From the NCBI GenBank assembly GCA_029010495.1, contig JAQXKO010000003.1, positions 1-64,000 of the forward strand: 64,000 nucleotides of DNA. Direction: 5' to 3'. Position 1 is the stretch's first letter. The number at the start of each line of letters is the position of its first letter. The translations under genes were made by a program, and so were the position numbers. Below the pieces are notes generated by a model, which saw only the letters and a program-made list of their open reading frames with translations, searched no databases and was not told where the DNA came from. Positions 24,954-34,400 of this stretch are shown piece by piece. This stretch comes from Clostridiales bacterium. GTDB lineage: Bacteria > Bacillota > Clostridia > Lachnospirales > Lachnospiraceae.

Positions 24954-25655
24954 ATGGCAAAATATAAAAGAGTATTGCTTAAATTAAGCGGTGAGGCAAT
25001 GGCAGGTGACAATAAGTTCGGCTTTGATGAAGAAACCTGTAAGGCTGTGGCAAGTCAGATTAAAGGTCTTGTGGATAACGGTATTCAGGTTGCAATCGTC
25101 ACAGGCGGAGGTAATTTCTGGAGAGGCAGAAGCAGTAAAACAATTGACAGGACAAAGGCTGATTCAATAGGTATGCTTGGGACTGTCATGAACTGTATCT
25201 ATATGTCGGAAATTTGCAGATATGTCGGTTTAAAAACCTCAATTTATACTCCTTTTATCTGCGGCAATGTCAGTGAGGTGTTCTCAAAGGACAAGGCAGT
25301 TGCTGATTTGGAGGCAGGAAAGGTAATATTCCTTGCAGGCGGAACGGGACATCCTTATTTTTCAACCGATACAACTACGGCACTCAGGGCTATAGAGCTT
25401 GAATGTGAGGTTATTGCAATGGCCAGAGCCGTTGACGGTGTATATGATTCAGATCCAAAGGTCAATCCTGATGCGAAAAAGTATGATGAGGTTACATATC
25501 AGGAACTCCTTGATAAAAAGCTTTCGATTCTTGACTTAACAGCTACTGTTATGTGTATGGAAAACGGAGTTTCTACACTTGTGTTTTCTCTTAACGAAGA
25601 GAATGCCATTCTTAACAATGTTGCCGGTAAACTTACCGGTACATTAGTATATTAA
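24954..25655 (+). CDS. pyrH: UMP kinase
   Basis: Phosphorylates UMP to UDP in pyrimidine synthesis; hexameric amino-acid-kinase fold. The 233-residue protein starts MAKYKRVLLKLSGEA and has VTGGGNFWRGR and GGTGHPYFSTDT for nucleotide binding. ATG 24954 follows GGAGG; a start 12 bases upstream is unlikely. It leads the pyrH-frr-uppS-cdsA-dxr-rseP-ispG-polC run. In most Firmicutes rpsB-tsf lies directly ahead of it, but here lexA does. Confidence 0.97.
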   Translation: MAKYKRVLLKLSGEAMAGDNKFGFDEETCKAVASQIKGLVDNGIQVAIVTGGGNFWRGRSSKTIDRTKADSIGMLGTVMNCIYMSEICRYVGLKTSIYTPFICGNVSEVFSKDKAVADLEAGKVIFLAGGTGHPYFSTDTTTALRAIELECEVIAMARAVDGVYDSDPKVNPDAKKYDEVTYQELLDKKLSILDLTATVMCMENGVSTLVFSLNEENAILNNVAGKLTGTLVY

Positions 25656-25673
25656 TTTAAGGAGAAGATTATT

Positions 25674-26225
25674 ATGAATCCAATTATTGAACCATTTGAA
25701 ATTAAAATGAATAAGACTATTTCAACACTTGAAGAAGAATATGCTAATATTCGTGCAGGAAGGGCCAATCCACATCTCCTCGACAAAATAAAAGTTGATT
25801 ATTACGGCTCACCGACAGCTATCCAGGGTGTTGCTTCAGTAAGCGTTCCTGAGGCAAGAGTAATTGCTATCCAGCCTTGGGAATCAAAGATGATTAAGGA
25901 GATTGAGAAAGCCATTATGGCTTCAGAAATCGGTATTACTCCAAGCAATGACGGAAAGATTATCCGCCTTACATTCCCTGAGCTTACCGAAGAAAGGCGT
26001 AAGGAACTCACAAAAGACGTAAAGAAAAAAGGAGAAGCTGCTAAGGTTGCCATCCGAAACATCCGTCGTGATGCCAATGATGCCATTAAAAAGGCTTCAA
26101 AATCCGATATTTCCGAAGATGAAGTCAAGAAGCTTGAAAATGATGTTCAGAAGACTACAGATAAGTTCATTGAATCTATTGACAAAATGATTGAATCTAA
26201 GTCAAAAGAAATTATGACTGTATAA
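25674..26225 (+). CDS. frr: Ribosome recycling factor
   Basis: Splits post-termination ribosomes together with EF-G. The 183-residue protein is the usual length for the three-helix-bundle and beta domains. Diagnostic segments are RAGRANPHLLDKI near residue 28 and NDGKIIRL..PELTEERR near residue 100. An AGGAG site precedes the ATG. An intrinsic terminator follows. Confidence 0.98.
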   Translation: MNPIIEPFEIKMNKTISTLEEEYANIRAGRANPHLLDKIKVDYYGSPTAIQGVASVSVPEARVIAIQPWESKMIKEIEKAIMASEIGITPSNDGKIIRLTFPELTEERRKELTKDVKKKGEAAKVAIRNIRRDANDAIKKASKSDISEDEVKKLENDVQKTTDKFIESIDKMIESKSKEIMTV

Positions 26226-26233
26226 ATTATCTG

Positions 26234-26268
26234 GGCTGTTGCATTATATATTATGTAACAGCCTTTTT
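26234..26268 (+). terminator. Terminator or attenuator between frr and uppS
   Basis: An 11-bp stem (26234-26244 with 26253-26263, one G-T pair), an 8-base loop and five Ts. No clear new promoter separates it from uppS, so partial read-through is likely. Confidence 0.8.
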
Positions 26269-26291
26269 GATGTTGATATGGAGGAATAAAT

Positions 26292-27008
26292 TTGGCAGAA
26301 ACAGAACTAAAAATTCCCAAACATGTTGCCATTATTATGGACGGTAACGGCAGATGGGCTAAAAAAAGGCTTCTTCCGCGTACTGCGGGACATATTCAGG
26401 GAAGTAAAGTCGCTGAGCAGATTTGTGAAGATGCATATAATCTCGGAATCGAATATCTGACCATATATGCTTTTTCTACAGAAAATTGGGCAAGACCTCA
26501 AAAAGAGGTTGATACATTGATGGATCTTCTAAGAAAATATATGAAGGACAGTATTGAACGCAGCACTAAGAATAATATGGTCGTAAAGGTTCTCGGCGAC
26601 AAGTCCCGGCTTGCACCGGACCTTATTGAGTCAATAGATAAGCTTGAGAAAATAACTGAAAATAATACAGGTCTCAAATTTAATGTTGCAATTAATTATG
26701 GCGGGCGCGATGAAATTGTAAGGGCAGTTAAAAAGCTTTACGGTGATATCGAAAACGGAACTTACTGTATAGAAGATGTTAATGAAGAGATTTTTGAATC
26801 TTATCTTGACACCGGGAACGTTCCTGCTGTAGATCTGATGATACGAACAAGCGGAGAGCTGCGTACTTCTAATTTTCTTCCCTGGCAGCTGACTTACGCA
26901 GAATTATATTTTACAGATGTATTATGGCCTGATTTTAATAAAAAAGAATTACAAAAGGCTATTGAATATTACAACAAAAGAGACAGAAGATTCGGAGGTG
27001 TAAAATGA
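26292..27008 (+). CDS. uppS: Isoprenyl transferase (undecaprenyl diphosphate synthase)
   Basis: Builds the C55 lipid carrier for cell-wall synthesis from farnesyl and isopentenyl diphosphates at the membrane surface. The 238-residue protein has IIMDGNGRWAKKR (catalytic Asp) near residue 14 and a C-terminal RTSGELRTSNFLPWQ..YAELYF block. TTG 26292 is seven bases after GGAGG. The last four bases overlap cdsA. Confidence 0.97.
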   Translation: MAETELKIPKHVAIIMDGNGRWAKKRLLPRTAGHIQGSKVAEQICEDAYNLGIEYLTIYAFSTENWARPQKEVDTLMDLLRKYMKDSIERSTKNNMVVKVLGDKSRLAPDLIESIDKLEKITENNTGLKFNVAINYGGRDEIVRAVKKLYGDIENGTYCIEDVNEEIFESYLDTGNVPAVDLMIRTSGELRTSNFLPWQLTYAELYFTDVLWPDFNKKELQKAIEYYNKRDRRFGGVK

Positions 27009-27805
27009 AACAGAGAGTAATAAGCGGTGCCATTCTTGCGGCTGTTCTTATACCTGTTTTACTTTTAGGCGGTTATATTACTTCAGTTAGTCTGGCCATT
27101 GTTTCAATAATCGGAATATTTGAATTATTAAGAGTTTTTAAGCTTGAAAAATCTTTGCCTGCAATTGTATCTTATGTTGCGTGTATACTTTATTACTTAA
27201 ATCTTGCAATATTAGACGGTGTATATTCATATATTATAATTATCGGGTTATTTATTGCACTTCTGATTTGTGTTGTATTAAAATATCCCGGAATCAAAAC
27301 CGGAGAAATAGCACTTGCGTATTTTTCTTTTATTTATGCCGGAATCCTTCTCAGCTTCGTATATAACATCAGAATATTGAATGAAGGAATATATCTTGTA
27401 TGGATGATTTTTATTTCATCCTGGATTTGTGACACATGCGCATATTTCAGCGGTGTATTTTTAGGAAAACATAAAGCTTTTCCTGTTCTTAGCCCTAAGA
27501 AAACATGGGAGGGCTGTGCAGGAGGAATAATCGGTTCTGTATTAGTAAGTCTTATATATGCAGTTATATTTAATGATAATATATCTGTCTTTGACAATAT
27601 ATACATTGCATTACCTGTTATTACTGTTGTAAGTGCGGTAATTTCAATGTTTGGAGATCTTGCCGCATCTGCCATAAAGCGTGAATATGGAATAAAGGAC
27701 TACAGCAATCTTATACCCGGTCACGGAGGAATTATGGATCGTTTTGATTCTGTTATTTTTGTAGCTCCCGTCGTATATTTTATGATAGTATTTTTAATGG
27801 CTTAA
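27005..27805 (+). CDS. cdsA: Phosphatidate cytidylyltransferase
   Basis: Makes CDP-diacylglycerol, the branch point of phospholipid synthesis. The 266-residue integral membrane protein has about eight helices and the family signature SAIKREYGIKD..PGHGGIMDRFDS near the C-terminus. The ATGA overlap with uppS shows coupling. A weak hairpin follows. Confidence 0.96.
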   Translation: MKQRVISGAILAAVLIPVLLLGGYITSVSLAIVSIIGIFELLRVFKLEKSLPAIVSYVACILYYLNLAILDGVYSYIIIIGLFIALLICVVLKYPGIKTGEIALAYFSFIYAGILLSFVYNIRILNEGIYLVWMIFISSWICDTCAYFSGVFLGKHKAFPVLSPKKTWEGCAGGIIGSVLVSLIYAVIFNDNISVFDNIYIALPVITVVSAVISMFGDLAASAIKREYGIKDYSNLIPGHGGIMDRFDSVIFVAPVVYFMIVFLMA

Positions 27806-27811
27806 AAATAA

Positions 27812-27843
27812 TAGTCTCTGGTATATGCCGGAGACTAATTTTA
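27812..27843 (+). terminator. Weak terminator-like hairpin after cdsA
   Basis: A 10-bp stem (27812-27821 with 27828-27837, one G-T pair) followed by ATTTTAT. The U tract is short, so read-through into dxr is likely. Confidence 0.5.
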
Positions 27844-27861
27844 TAAATGAAAGAGGAAAAA

Positions 27862-29046
27862 ATGAAGAATATATCAATTCTGGGTTCAACCGGCTCAATC
27901 GGTACACAAGCACTGGAAATCGTAAGAAATTATCCGGACAAATTCAGGATTCTTACAATTGCTGCGAATAAAAATATTGAGCTTGCAGAAAAGCAGGCCA
28001 GGGAATTTAAGCCTGAGATGGTTTGTATGTATGATGAAGAATGTGCCAATACATTAAGAATAAAACTTAACGACACTGATATTAAGGTTGTTGCAGGCAT
28101 GGACGGACTTATTGAATGTTCAACATATAATGGTCTCGATATGGTTATTACCGCCTTAGTAGGCATGATCGGAATCAGACCCACTATTTCCGCAATTAAG
28201 GCCGGTATTGACATTGCACTTGCCAACAAAGAAACACTTGTTACTGCAGGTCATATTATTATGCCTATGCTTAAAGAATATGGTGTAAATCTTTATCCTG
28301 TTGATAGCGAGCATTCAGCAATATTTCAATCTCTTCAGGGTATAAATTATTACGGAAAAGCAATATCTGAAGGTAATGACCAGATTAAAAACATCATTCT
28401 TACAGCGTCAGGCGGTCCATTTAGAGGGAAAAAGAAGCAGGACCTGGTAAACATTACAAAACACGACGCATTAAAGCATCCGAACTGGAGTATGGGTGCA
28501 AAGATAACAATTGATTCTTCTACTTTGGTTAACAAGGGGTTGGAGATGATGGAGGCCGGCTGGCTGTTCGGTGTGCCATGCGAAAAAATCAACATAGTAA
28601 TTCATCCTCAGAGCATATTACATTCTGCAGTAGAGTTTGTTGACGGTGCGGTTATCGGACAGATGGGTGTACCTGATATGAAGCTTCCGATTTTATATGC
28701 TTTATCATATCCGGAAAGATTTTCTATGGACTGTAATAGACTTGATTTATTTAAAATGTCATCAATGACTTTTGAAAAACCGGATTATGATACCTTTACG
28801 GCACTCAGTCTTGCAAAAACAGCTATGAAAAGAGGCGGAAGTCTTCCGACAGTATTTAATGCGGCAAATGAATACCTTGTAAGTAAATTTCTGAAGGATG
28901 AAATAAAATTTCTGGATATTCAAAAATATATTGAATATGTAATGAATAAACATAGTATTATCAATAATCCTTCTGTTGAAGAGATTCTTTATACGGAATA
29001 TGAAACATATAAAATTTTAGGTGATTTAAAATATTCGGAGGTATAA
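27862..29046 (+). CDS. dxr: 1-deoxy-D-xylulose 5-phosphate reductoisomerase
   Basis: Second step of the MEP isoprenoid pathway, NADPH-dependent, cytoplasmic. The 394-residue protein has the NADPH motif GSTGSIG at residues 7-13 and metal/substrate residues in PVDSEHSAIFQ and SSTLVNKGLE. The start is ATG 27862 behind AGAGGA; an ATG 15 bases earlier overlaps that site. Together with ispG in the same run it shows that the MEP pathway supplies uppS. Confidence 0.97.
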   Translation: MKNISILGSTGSIGTQALEIVRNYPDKFRILTIAANKNIELAEKQAREFKPEMVCMYDEECANTLRIKLNDTDIKVVAGMDGLIECSTYNGLDMVITALVGMIGIRPTISAIKAGIDIALANKETLVTAGHIIMPMLKEYGVNLYPVDSEHSAIFQSLQGINYYGKAISEGNDQIKNIILTASGGPFRGKKKQDLVNITKHDALKHPNWSMGAKITIDSSTLVNKGLEMMEAGWLFGVPCEKINIVIHPQSILHSAVEFVDGAVIGQMGVPDMKLPILYALSYPERFSMDCNRLDLFKMSSMTFEKPDYDTFTALSLAKTAMKRGGSLPTVFNAANEYLVSKFLKDEIKFLDIQKYIEYVMNKHSIINNPSVEEILYTEYETYKILGDLKYSEV

Positions 29047-30345
29047 ATGATTAAATTTTTAAATATTCTGCTTGCATTAATAATACTAAGCCTGATTATT
29101 ATTATTCATGAGTTTGGTCATTTTATTCTTGCAAAAATAAACGGTGTAACCGTTAATGAATTTAATCTCGGCATGGGACCGATAATTGTAAGCAAAAACA
29201 TTAAGGGAACGAAGTTTTCGATACGTCTGTTACCGATTGGAGGAAGCTGCGTTATGCTTGGTGAAGACAGTACAGAGGATGACCCAAATGCCTTTTGCAG
29301 CAAAAATGTCTGGCAGCGAATATCTATAGTTCTGGCCGGACCTGTATTTAACTTTATTCTTGCCTTTGTACTCGGAATATTTATCGTTTCTATCGGCGGC
29401 AGGGATTTACCTGAGATAATGTCGGTCGATGAAGGTACTAATGCTTATGAAGCCGGCTTAAGAGAAGGAGATATCATTAAAAAGATTGAAGGTAAAAGAA
29501 TAAGCCTCGGCCGCGATATATATAATTATATTTATTTTAATAATCTTGAAGATAACACCTATAAATTTGAAGTATTAAGAGACGGTGAGATTGTAAAGCT
29601 TGATGTAAAACCTGAGGAACAGACACAATATTTTATCGGAATAAGCTATGAGGCGTCTGATGAGCCTGCAATGGTAACAATTACGGAAAATTATCCTGCA
29701 TCAAAGGCCGGATTGCGTAATGAAGATACAATCATTGCCATAGACAATGAAAAGATTAATTCTGGCAATGAGCTTTCAAAATATTTTGAAGAGCATCCTA
29801 TGACTGATAAAAAAGTCAAAGTAACTATTTCAAGAAATAATTATGAAAAAGATTATGAGATAATTCCTGAATATAATACTATATACAGCTTTGGCTTCGG
29901 ATACAATGTGGGTCGAACTAAGGCTAATCCGTCGGAAGTATTAAAATACAGTTATCTTGAAATGGATTATTGGATAAAGACAACCATCAAAAGCCTTGGT
30001 TATATGCTTACGGGTCATGTATCCTCTGACAGTGTCGGCGGTGTTGTCAGGGTGGTTGATTCAATCAGCGACAGTGTAGAGGAAAGCAAGGATTACGGCG
30101 GCAAAGTCATGTCGCTCAATCTTGTATTCTGGACAATTGTAATAAGCGCAAATCTGGGTGTTGTAAATCTTTTGCCACTTCCTGCACTTGACGGCGGCAG
30201 ACTGTTATTTATGATTATAGAACTGCTTCGCGGCAAACCAATTGACAAGGAAAAAGAAAATATGGTTCACTTTATAGGAATAATACTTTTATTTATTCTG
30301 ATGATTTTCCTTGTAGTAAATGATTTCAGATTGATTCTTTTCTAA
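29047..30345 (+). CDS. rseP: Site-2 protease RseP/RasP
   Basis: Intramembrane zinc metalloprotease that cleaves anti-sigma factors and signal-peptide remnants. HEFGH lies in the first membrane helix (about residue 22). Two PDZ domains follow (about 128-205 and 210-278), and the second metal-binding motif is NLLPLPALDGGR near residue 377. The 432-residue length is normal. It starts at the base after the dxr stop. Confidence 0.96.
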   Translation: MIKFLNILLALIILSLIIIIHEFGHFILAKINGVTVNEFNLGMGPIIVSKNIKGTKFSIRLLPIGGSCVMLGEDSTEDDPNAFCSKNVWQRISIVLAGPVFNFILAFVLGIFIVSIGGRDLPEIMSVDEGTNAYEAGLREGDIIKKIEGKRISLGRDIYNYIYFNNLEDNTYKFEVLRDGEIVKLDVKPEEQTQYFIGISYEASDEPAMVTITENYPASKAGLRNEDTIIAIDNEKINSGNELSKYFEEHPMTDKKVKVTISRNNYEKDYEIIPEYNTIYSFGFGYNVGRTKANPSEVLKYSYLEMDYWIKTTIKSLGYMLTGHVSSDSVGGVVRVVDSISDSVEESKDYGGKVMSLNLVFWTIVISANLGVVNLLPLPALDGGRLLFMIIELLRGKPIDKEKENMVHFIGIILLFILMIFLVVNDFRLILF

Positions 30346-30360
30346 ATTTCAGGAGGTACT

Positions 30361-31425
30361 ATGTACAGAGATAATACTAAAGTAATAAAAATCGGAAACA
30401 GATTAATAGGTGGCGGTAATCCGGTTCTTATTCAGTCAATGTGCAATACAAGAACAGAGGATGTAGATGCTACTGTTAATCAGATTTTAAAACTTGAAGA
30501 TGCAGGCTGTGATATTATAAGAGTTGCCGTTCCAAATGAAAAAGCAGCCAATTCTGTTGGTATAATAAAAAGCAGAATCAATATACCTTTAGTGGCTGAT
30601 ATTCATTTTGATTACAGACTTGCTATTATGGCTATTGAAAACGGTATTGATAAAATACGAATTAATCCCGGTAATATCGGCTCAAGAGAGCGACTTGAAG
30701 CTGTGGTGGCAGCAGCCAGGGAAAAAAATATACCAATACGTGTAGGCGTTAATTCGGGCTCATTAGAGAAAAATCTTATTGAAAAATACGGTCATGTAAC
30801 TGCAGAGGCAATTGTTGAAAGCGCACTTGATAAGGTCAGAATGATTGAAGAATGTAATTATGATAATATCGTTATCAGTATTAAATCTTCTGATTGCCTG
30901 ATGTGTATTAAGGCTCATGAACTTATTGCACAAAGCAGCAGATATCCGCTTCATGTAGGTATTACCGAATCGGGTTCTGCATATGCCGGCAATATTAAAT
31001 CTGCAATCGGTATAGGAAATATACTATATCAGGGAATCGGAGATACAATAAGGGTTTCGCTTACAGATGATCCTGTAAATGAAGTTAAATCCGCCAAAAT
31101 AATTCTTAAAACTCTGGGGCTTCGAAATGACGGAATAGAGGTCGTTTCCTGCCCGACATGCGGTCGTACAAGCATTGATTTGATAGGACTTGCACAAAAG
31201 GTTGAAAAAATTACCGAAAAATATACAACTCCGCTAAAAGTAGCAGTGATGGGCTGTGTGGTAAACGGTCCGGGAGAAGCAAGGGAGGCAGACCTTGGCA
31301 TAGCAGGCGGTAAAGGCGAAGGTATTATTATCAAAAAGGGCGAAATTATTGCCAAGGTTACAGAAAATGAGTTGTTATCAAGATTTGAAGAGGAGCTTGT
31401 AAAGCTTATTAATTCTGTTGAATAA
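30361..31425 (+). CDS. ispG: 4-hydroxy-3-methylbut-2-enyl diphosphate synthase
   Basis: Iron-sulfur enzyme of the MEP pathway. The 354-residue short bacterial form has a TIM barrel and a C-terminal 4Fe-4S domain with CPTCGRTSID (about 261-270) and MGCVVNGPGE (about 298-307). ATG 30361 follows AGGAGGT. It replaces the proS gene found at this position in B. subtilis, as is usual in Clostridia. Confidence 0.97.
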   Translation: MYRDNTKVIKIGNRLIGGGNPVLIQSMCNTRTEDVDATVNQILKLEDAGCDIIRVAVPNEKAANSVGIIKSRINIPLVADIHFDYRLAIMAIENGIDKIRINPGNIGSRERLEAVVAAAREKNIPIRVGVNSGSLEKNLIEKYGHVTAEAIVESALDKVRMIEECNYDNIVISIKSSDCLMCIKAHELIAQSSRYPLHVGITESGSAYAGNIKSAIGIGNILYQGIGDTIRVSLTDDPVNEVKSAKIILKTLGLRNDGIEVVSCPTCGRTSIDLIGLAQKVEKITEKYTTPLKVAVMGCVVNGPGEAREADLGIAGGKGEGIIIKKGEIIAKVTENELLSRFEEELVKLINSVE

Positions 31426-31455
31426 TTATTTAATATACTAATGAAAGGATGATTA

Positions 31456-34400
31456 ATGATGACAGGTATACTTGATATTTTTCCGTTAAATTACATGAAG
31501 GAAGATTTTAATAATGCAGTATCCGGTATAATTGTAGATAAAATCGGCATATCACAGACAAAAGACATTGCCAACATATATTGTCATTCTGACAAGCCTG
31601 TTCATCCTTTTTATTTATACAGCCTTGAAATCGCCCTGAATTCACAACATTTTTTTAATACAGATAAAGAGTGTAAAGTAAATATATATTATCCTTTTAC
31701 CGAGAATTATGATATAGAAAAATGTTTTGAGGAATTTAAAAGTTATATTTCTTATGCAATAGGTGTAAATAATAAACATGAATCCGTTATTTTTTCCGAG
31801 GCAGAATTGTCTGTAAACGGAGAAAATATTATATTATCATTTCCTAAAAACTTCCTGACAATAGGAAGCTCAGATTTAATTAAGGATAAAGTACAGTGTA
31901 TATTTAAAGAGTGGTTTCACAAAGACATAAATATTTTATGTGAATTTTTCGAGACAGAAGAAAAGATTGCCTCGCCTGTGTACGAGTTTTATAATCCTGA
32001 TAATTACAGACGAGCGGACAAAAAAGAAAAGCCCAAGGATTTACAGGCGCCAAGGCAAACTGCTGTTTCTGCCGGAAATTCTAAATCCGGCGCTAAGTCA
32101 GGAGACACAAAGTACACTTTCAAAAAGAAACTGCCTGATGATCCCGATATTATTTATGGTAAAAACTTTGAAAGTGACCTTTTTGAAATACGTGACCTTA
32201 TCGACGGACTTAATGAGGTTATGATAAAAGGTATGGTAACAGATATTGCCGAAAAAGAAATCAGGGATGAAAGACTCATAATTACTATTTATATAACTGA
32301 TTTTACCGATACGATAGGTGTTAAAATATTTATTAAAAAAAGTGAATATGAAGGGCTTAAGGATAATATAAAGCCAGGTAAGTTTCTGTTAGTGTCAGGC
32401 AAATGCACAATGGACGCCTTCGATAAAGAGCTTGTATTATCTTACATAAACGGAATTAAAAAAATCAAAGATTACAGAACGGTCAGATTGGATTTGTGCG
32501 AAGAAAAGCGTGTTGAGCTTCATGCCCATACACAGATGAGTGATATGGATGCAGTTACAAATACCACTTCATTTGTCACGAGAGCTTTTGAATGGGGGCA
32601 TCCTGCGGTTGCGATAACAGACCATGGAGTTGTACAGTCTTTCCCCGAAGCAAGTCATGCACTTAATCCTAAAAAATATGCAGGCAATCCCGAAATGGAA
32701 GCCAGGCTTAAAAATTTCAAAATAATTTACGGCTGCGAGGGTTATCTTGTAAATGACGATGACTTGATTGATGAATTTGGAAACATAAAGCTTCCAAAGG
32801 AGCAGTATATTGAAGAGATCGGAAAAAGAAATTACTATCATGTAATTATTCTTTGTAAAAATGATCTTGGACGTTCGCATCTTTATAAGCTTGTTTCCGA
32901 TTCTCATCTTATATATTACAGAAGAAGACCTCGAATTCCGAAATCACTTTTGAAAAAATATAAAGAAGGGCTTATTATCGGCTCTGCATGTGAAGCCGGC
33001 GAAATTTTCAGAGCCATTGCCAACGGAGCTTCAGAAGAAACAATTGAAAATATATGCAGCCTTTATGATTATTATGAAATTCAGCCGATTAGTAATAACA
33101 GCTTCATGAAGGAAAGCGTAAAATATCCTGATATAAAAACAGATAAGGATTTGCAACTTCTGAATATAAAAGTGGCAGAGCTTGCAAAAAAACATGACAA
33201 GCTTTGCGTGGCGACCTGTGATGTTCATTTCCTAGATAAAGAAGATGAAATTTACAGACGTATTATTATGGCCGGCAAAGGATTTGCTGATGCAGATAAC
33301 CAGCCTGAGCTTTATTTCAGAACAACTGATGAGATGTTAAGGGAATTTTCTTATCTCGGTGAAGACAAGGCTTATGAAATATGTGTTACAAACACAAGAC
33401 GTATAGCAGATATGATTGAGAAAATCGCTCCTGTACGTCCTGATAAATGTCCGCCTGTTATTGAAAATTCCGATGAAGAACTCAAGGAGATGTGCTATAA
33501 AAAAGCACAGTCCATGTACGGAGAAAATCTTCCGGAGATTGTTAAAACAAGACTTGACAAAGAGCTTAATTCAATTATTTCCAACGGCTATTCAGTTATG
33601 TATATTATTGCACAAAAGCTTGTAAAAAAGTCTAATGACGACGGATACCTTGTGGGTTCACGAGGTTCTGTAGGTTCATCTTTTGTAGCAACAATGTCCG
33701 GAATAACTGAAGTAAATCCGTTGCCGCCTCATTATTATTGTCCTGAATGTCATTATACTGATTTTGATTCTGATATAATAAAAAACGCAATAGATAATCA
33801 GCTTTCGGGCTTTGACCTTCCTGATATGAAATGTCCGAAATGCGGCAGACGTCTTGTAAGAGACGGTCAAAATATTCCTTTTGAAACCTTTCTTGGTTTC
33901 TACGGTGACAAAGAACCTGATATTGATTTGAACTTTTCGGGTGAATATCAAAGTAAGGCTCATGCTTATACCGAGGTTATTTTTGGTGAAGGCCATACCT
34001 TCAAGGCAGGAACAATAGGAACACTTGCCGAAAAAACTGCATACGGATTTATCCTTAAATATTATGAGGAAAGAGGTATTACGAAAAAAGCTGCCGAAAT
34101 CAACAGAATCGTAAAGGGCTGCGTAGGTGTACGCCGTACGACAGGACAGCATCCCGGCGGAATCGTAGTACTTCCTCACGGTGAGGAAATATATACATTT
34201 ACACCTGTTCAGCATCCTGCAAACGATATGAACAGCACTATTATAACCACTCATTTTGATTATCACAGTATTGACCACAACTTGCTAAAGCTTGACATTC
34301 TTGGACATGATGATCCTACCATGATAAGATTTCTTGAGGACCTGACAGGAGAGGATGCAAAAACCTGGCCTATGGACGATAAAAAAGTTATCTCACTTTT

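Noticed and set aside
32031..32110. Lys/Pro/Ser-rich linker in PolC as a possible sign of a fusion or frameshift
   Set aside because: Low-complexity linkers between N-terminal PolC domains are normal, and the frame is continuous on both sides.
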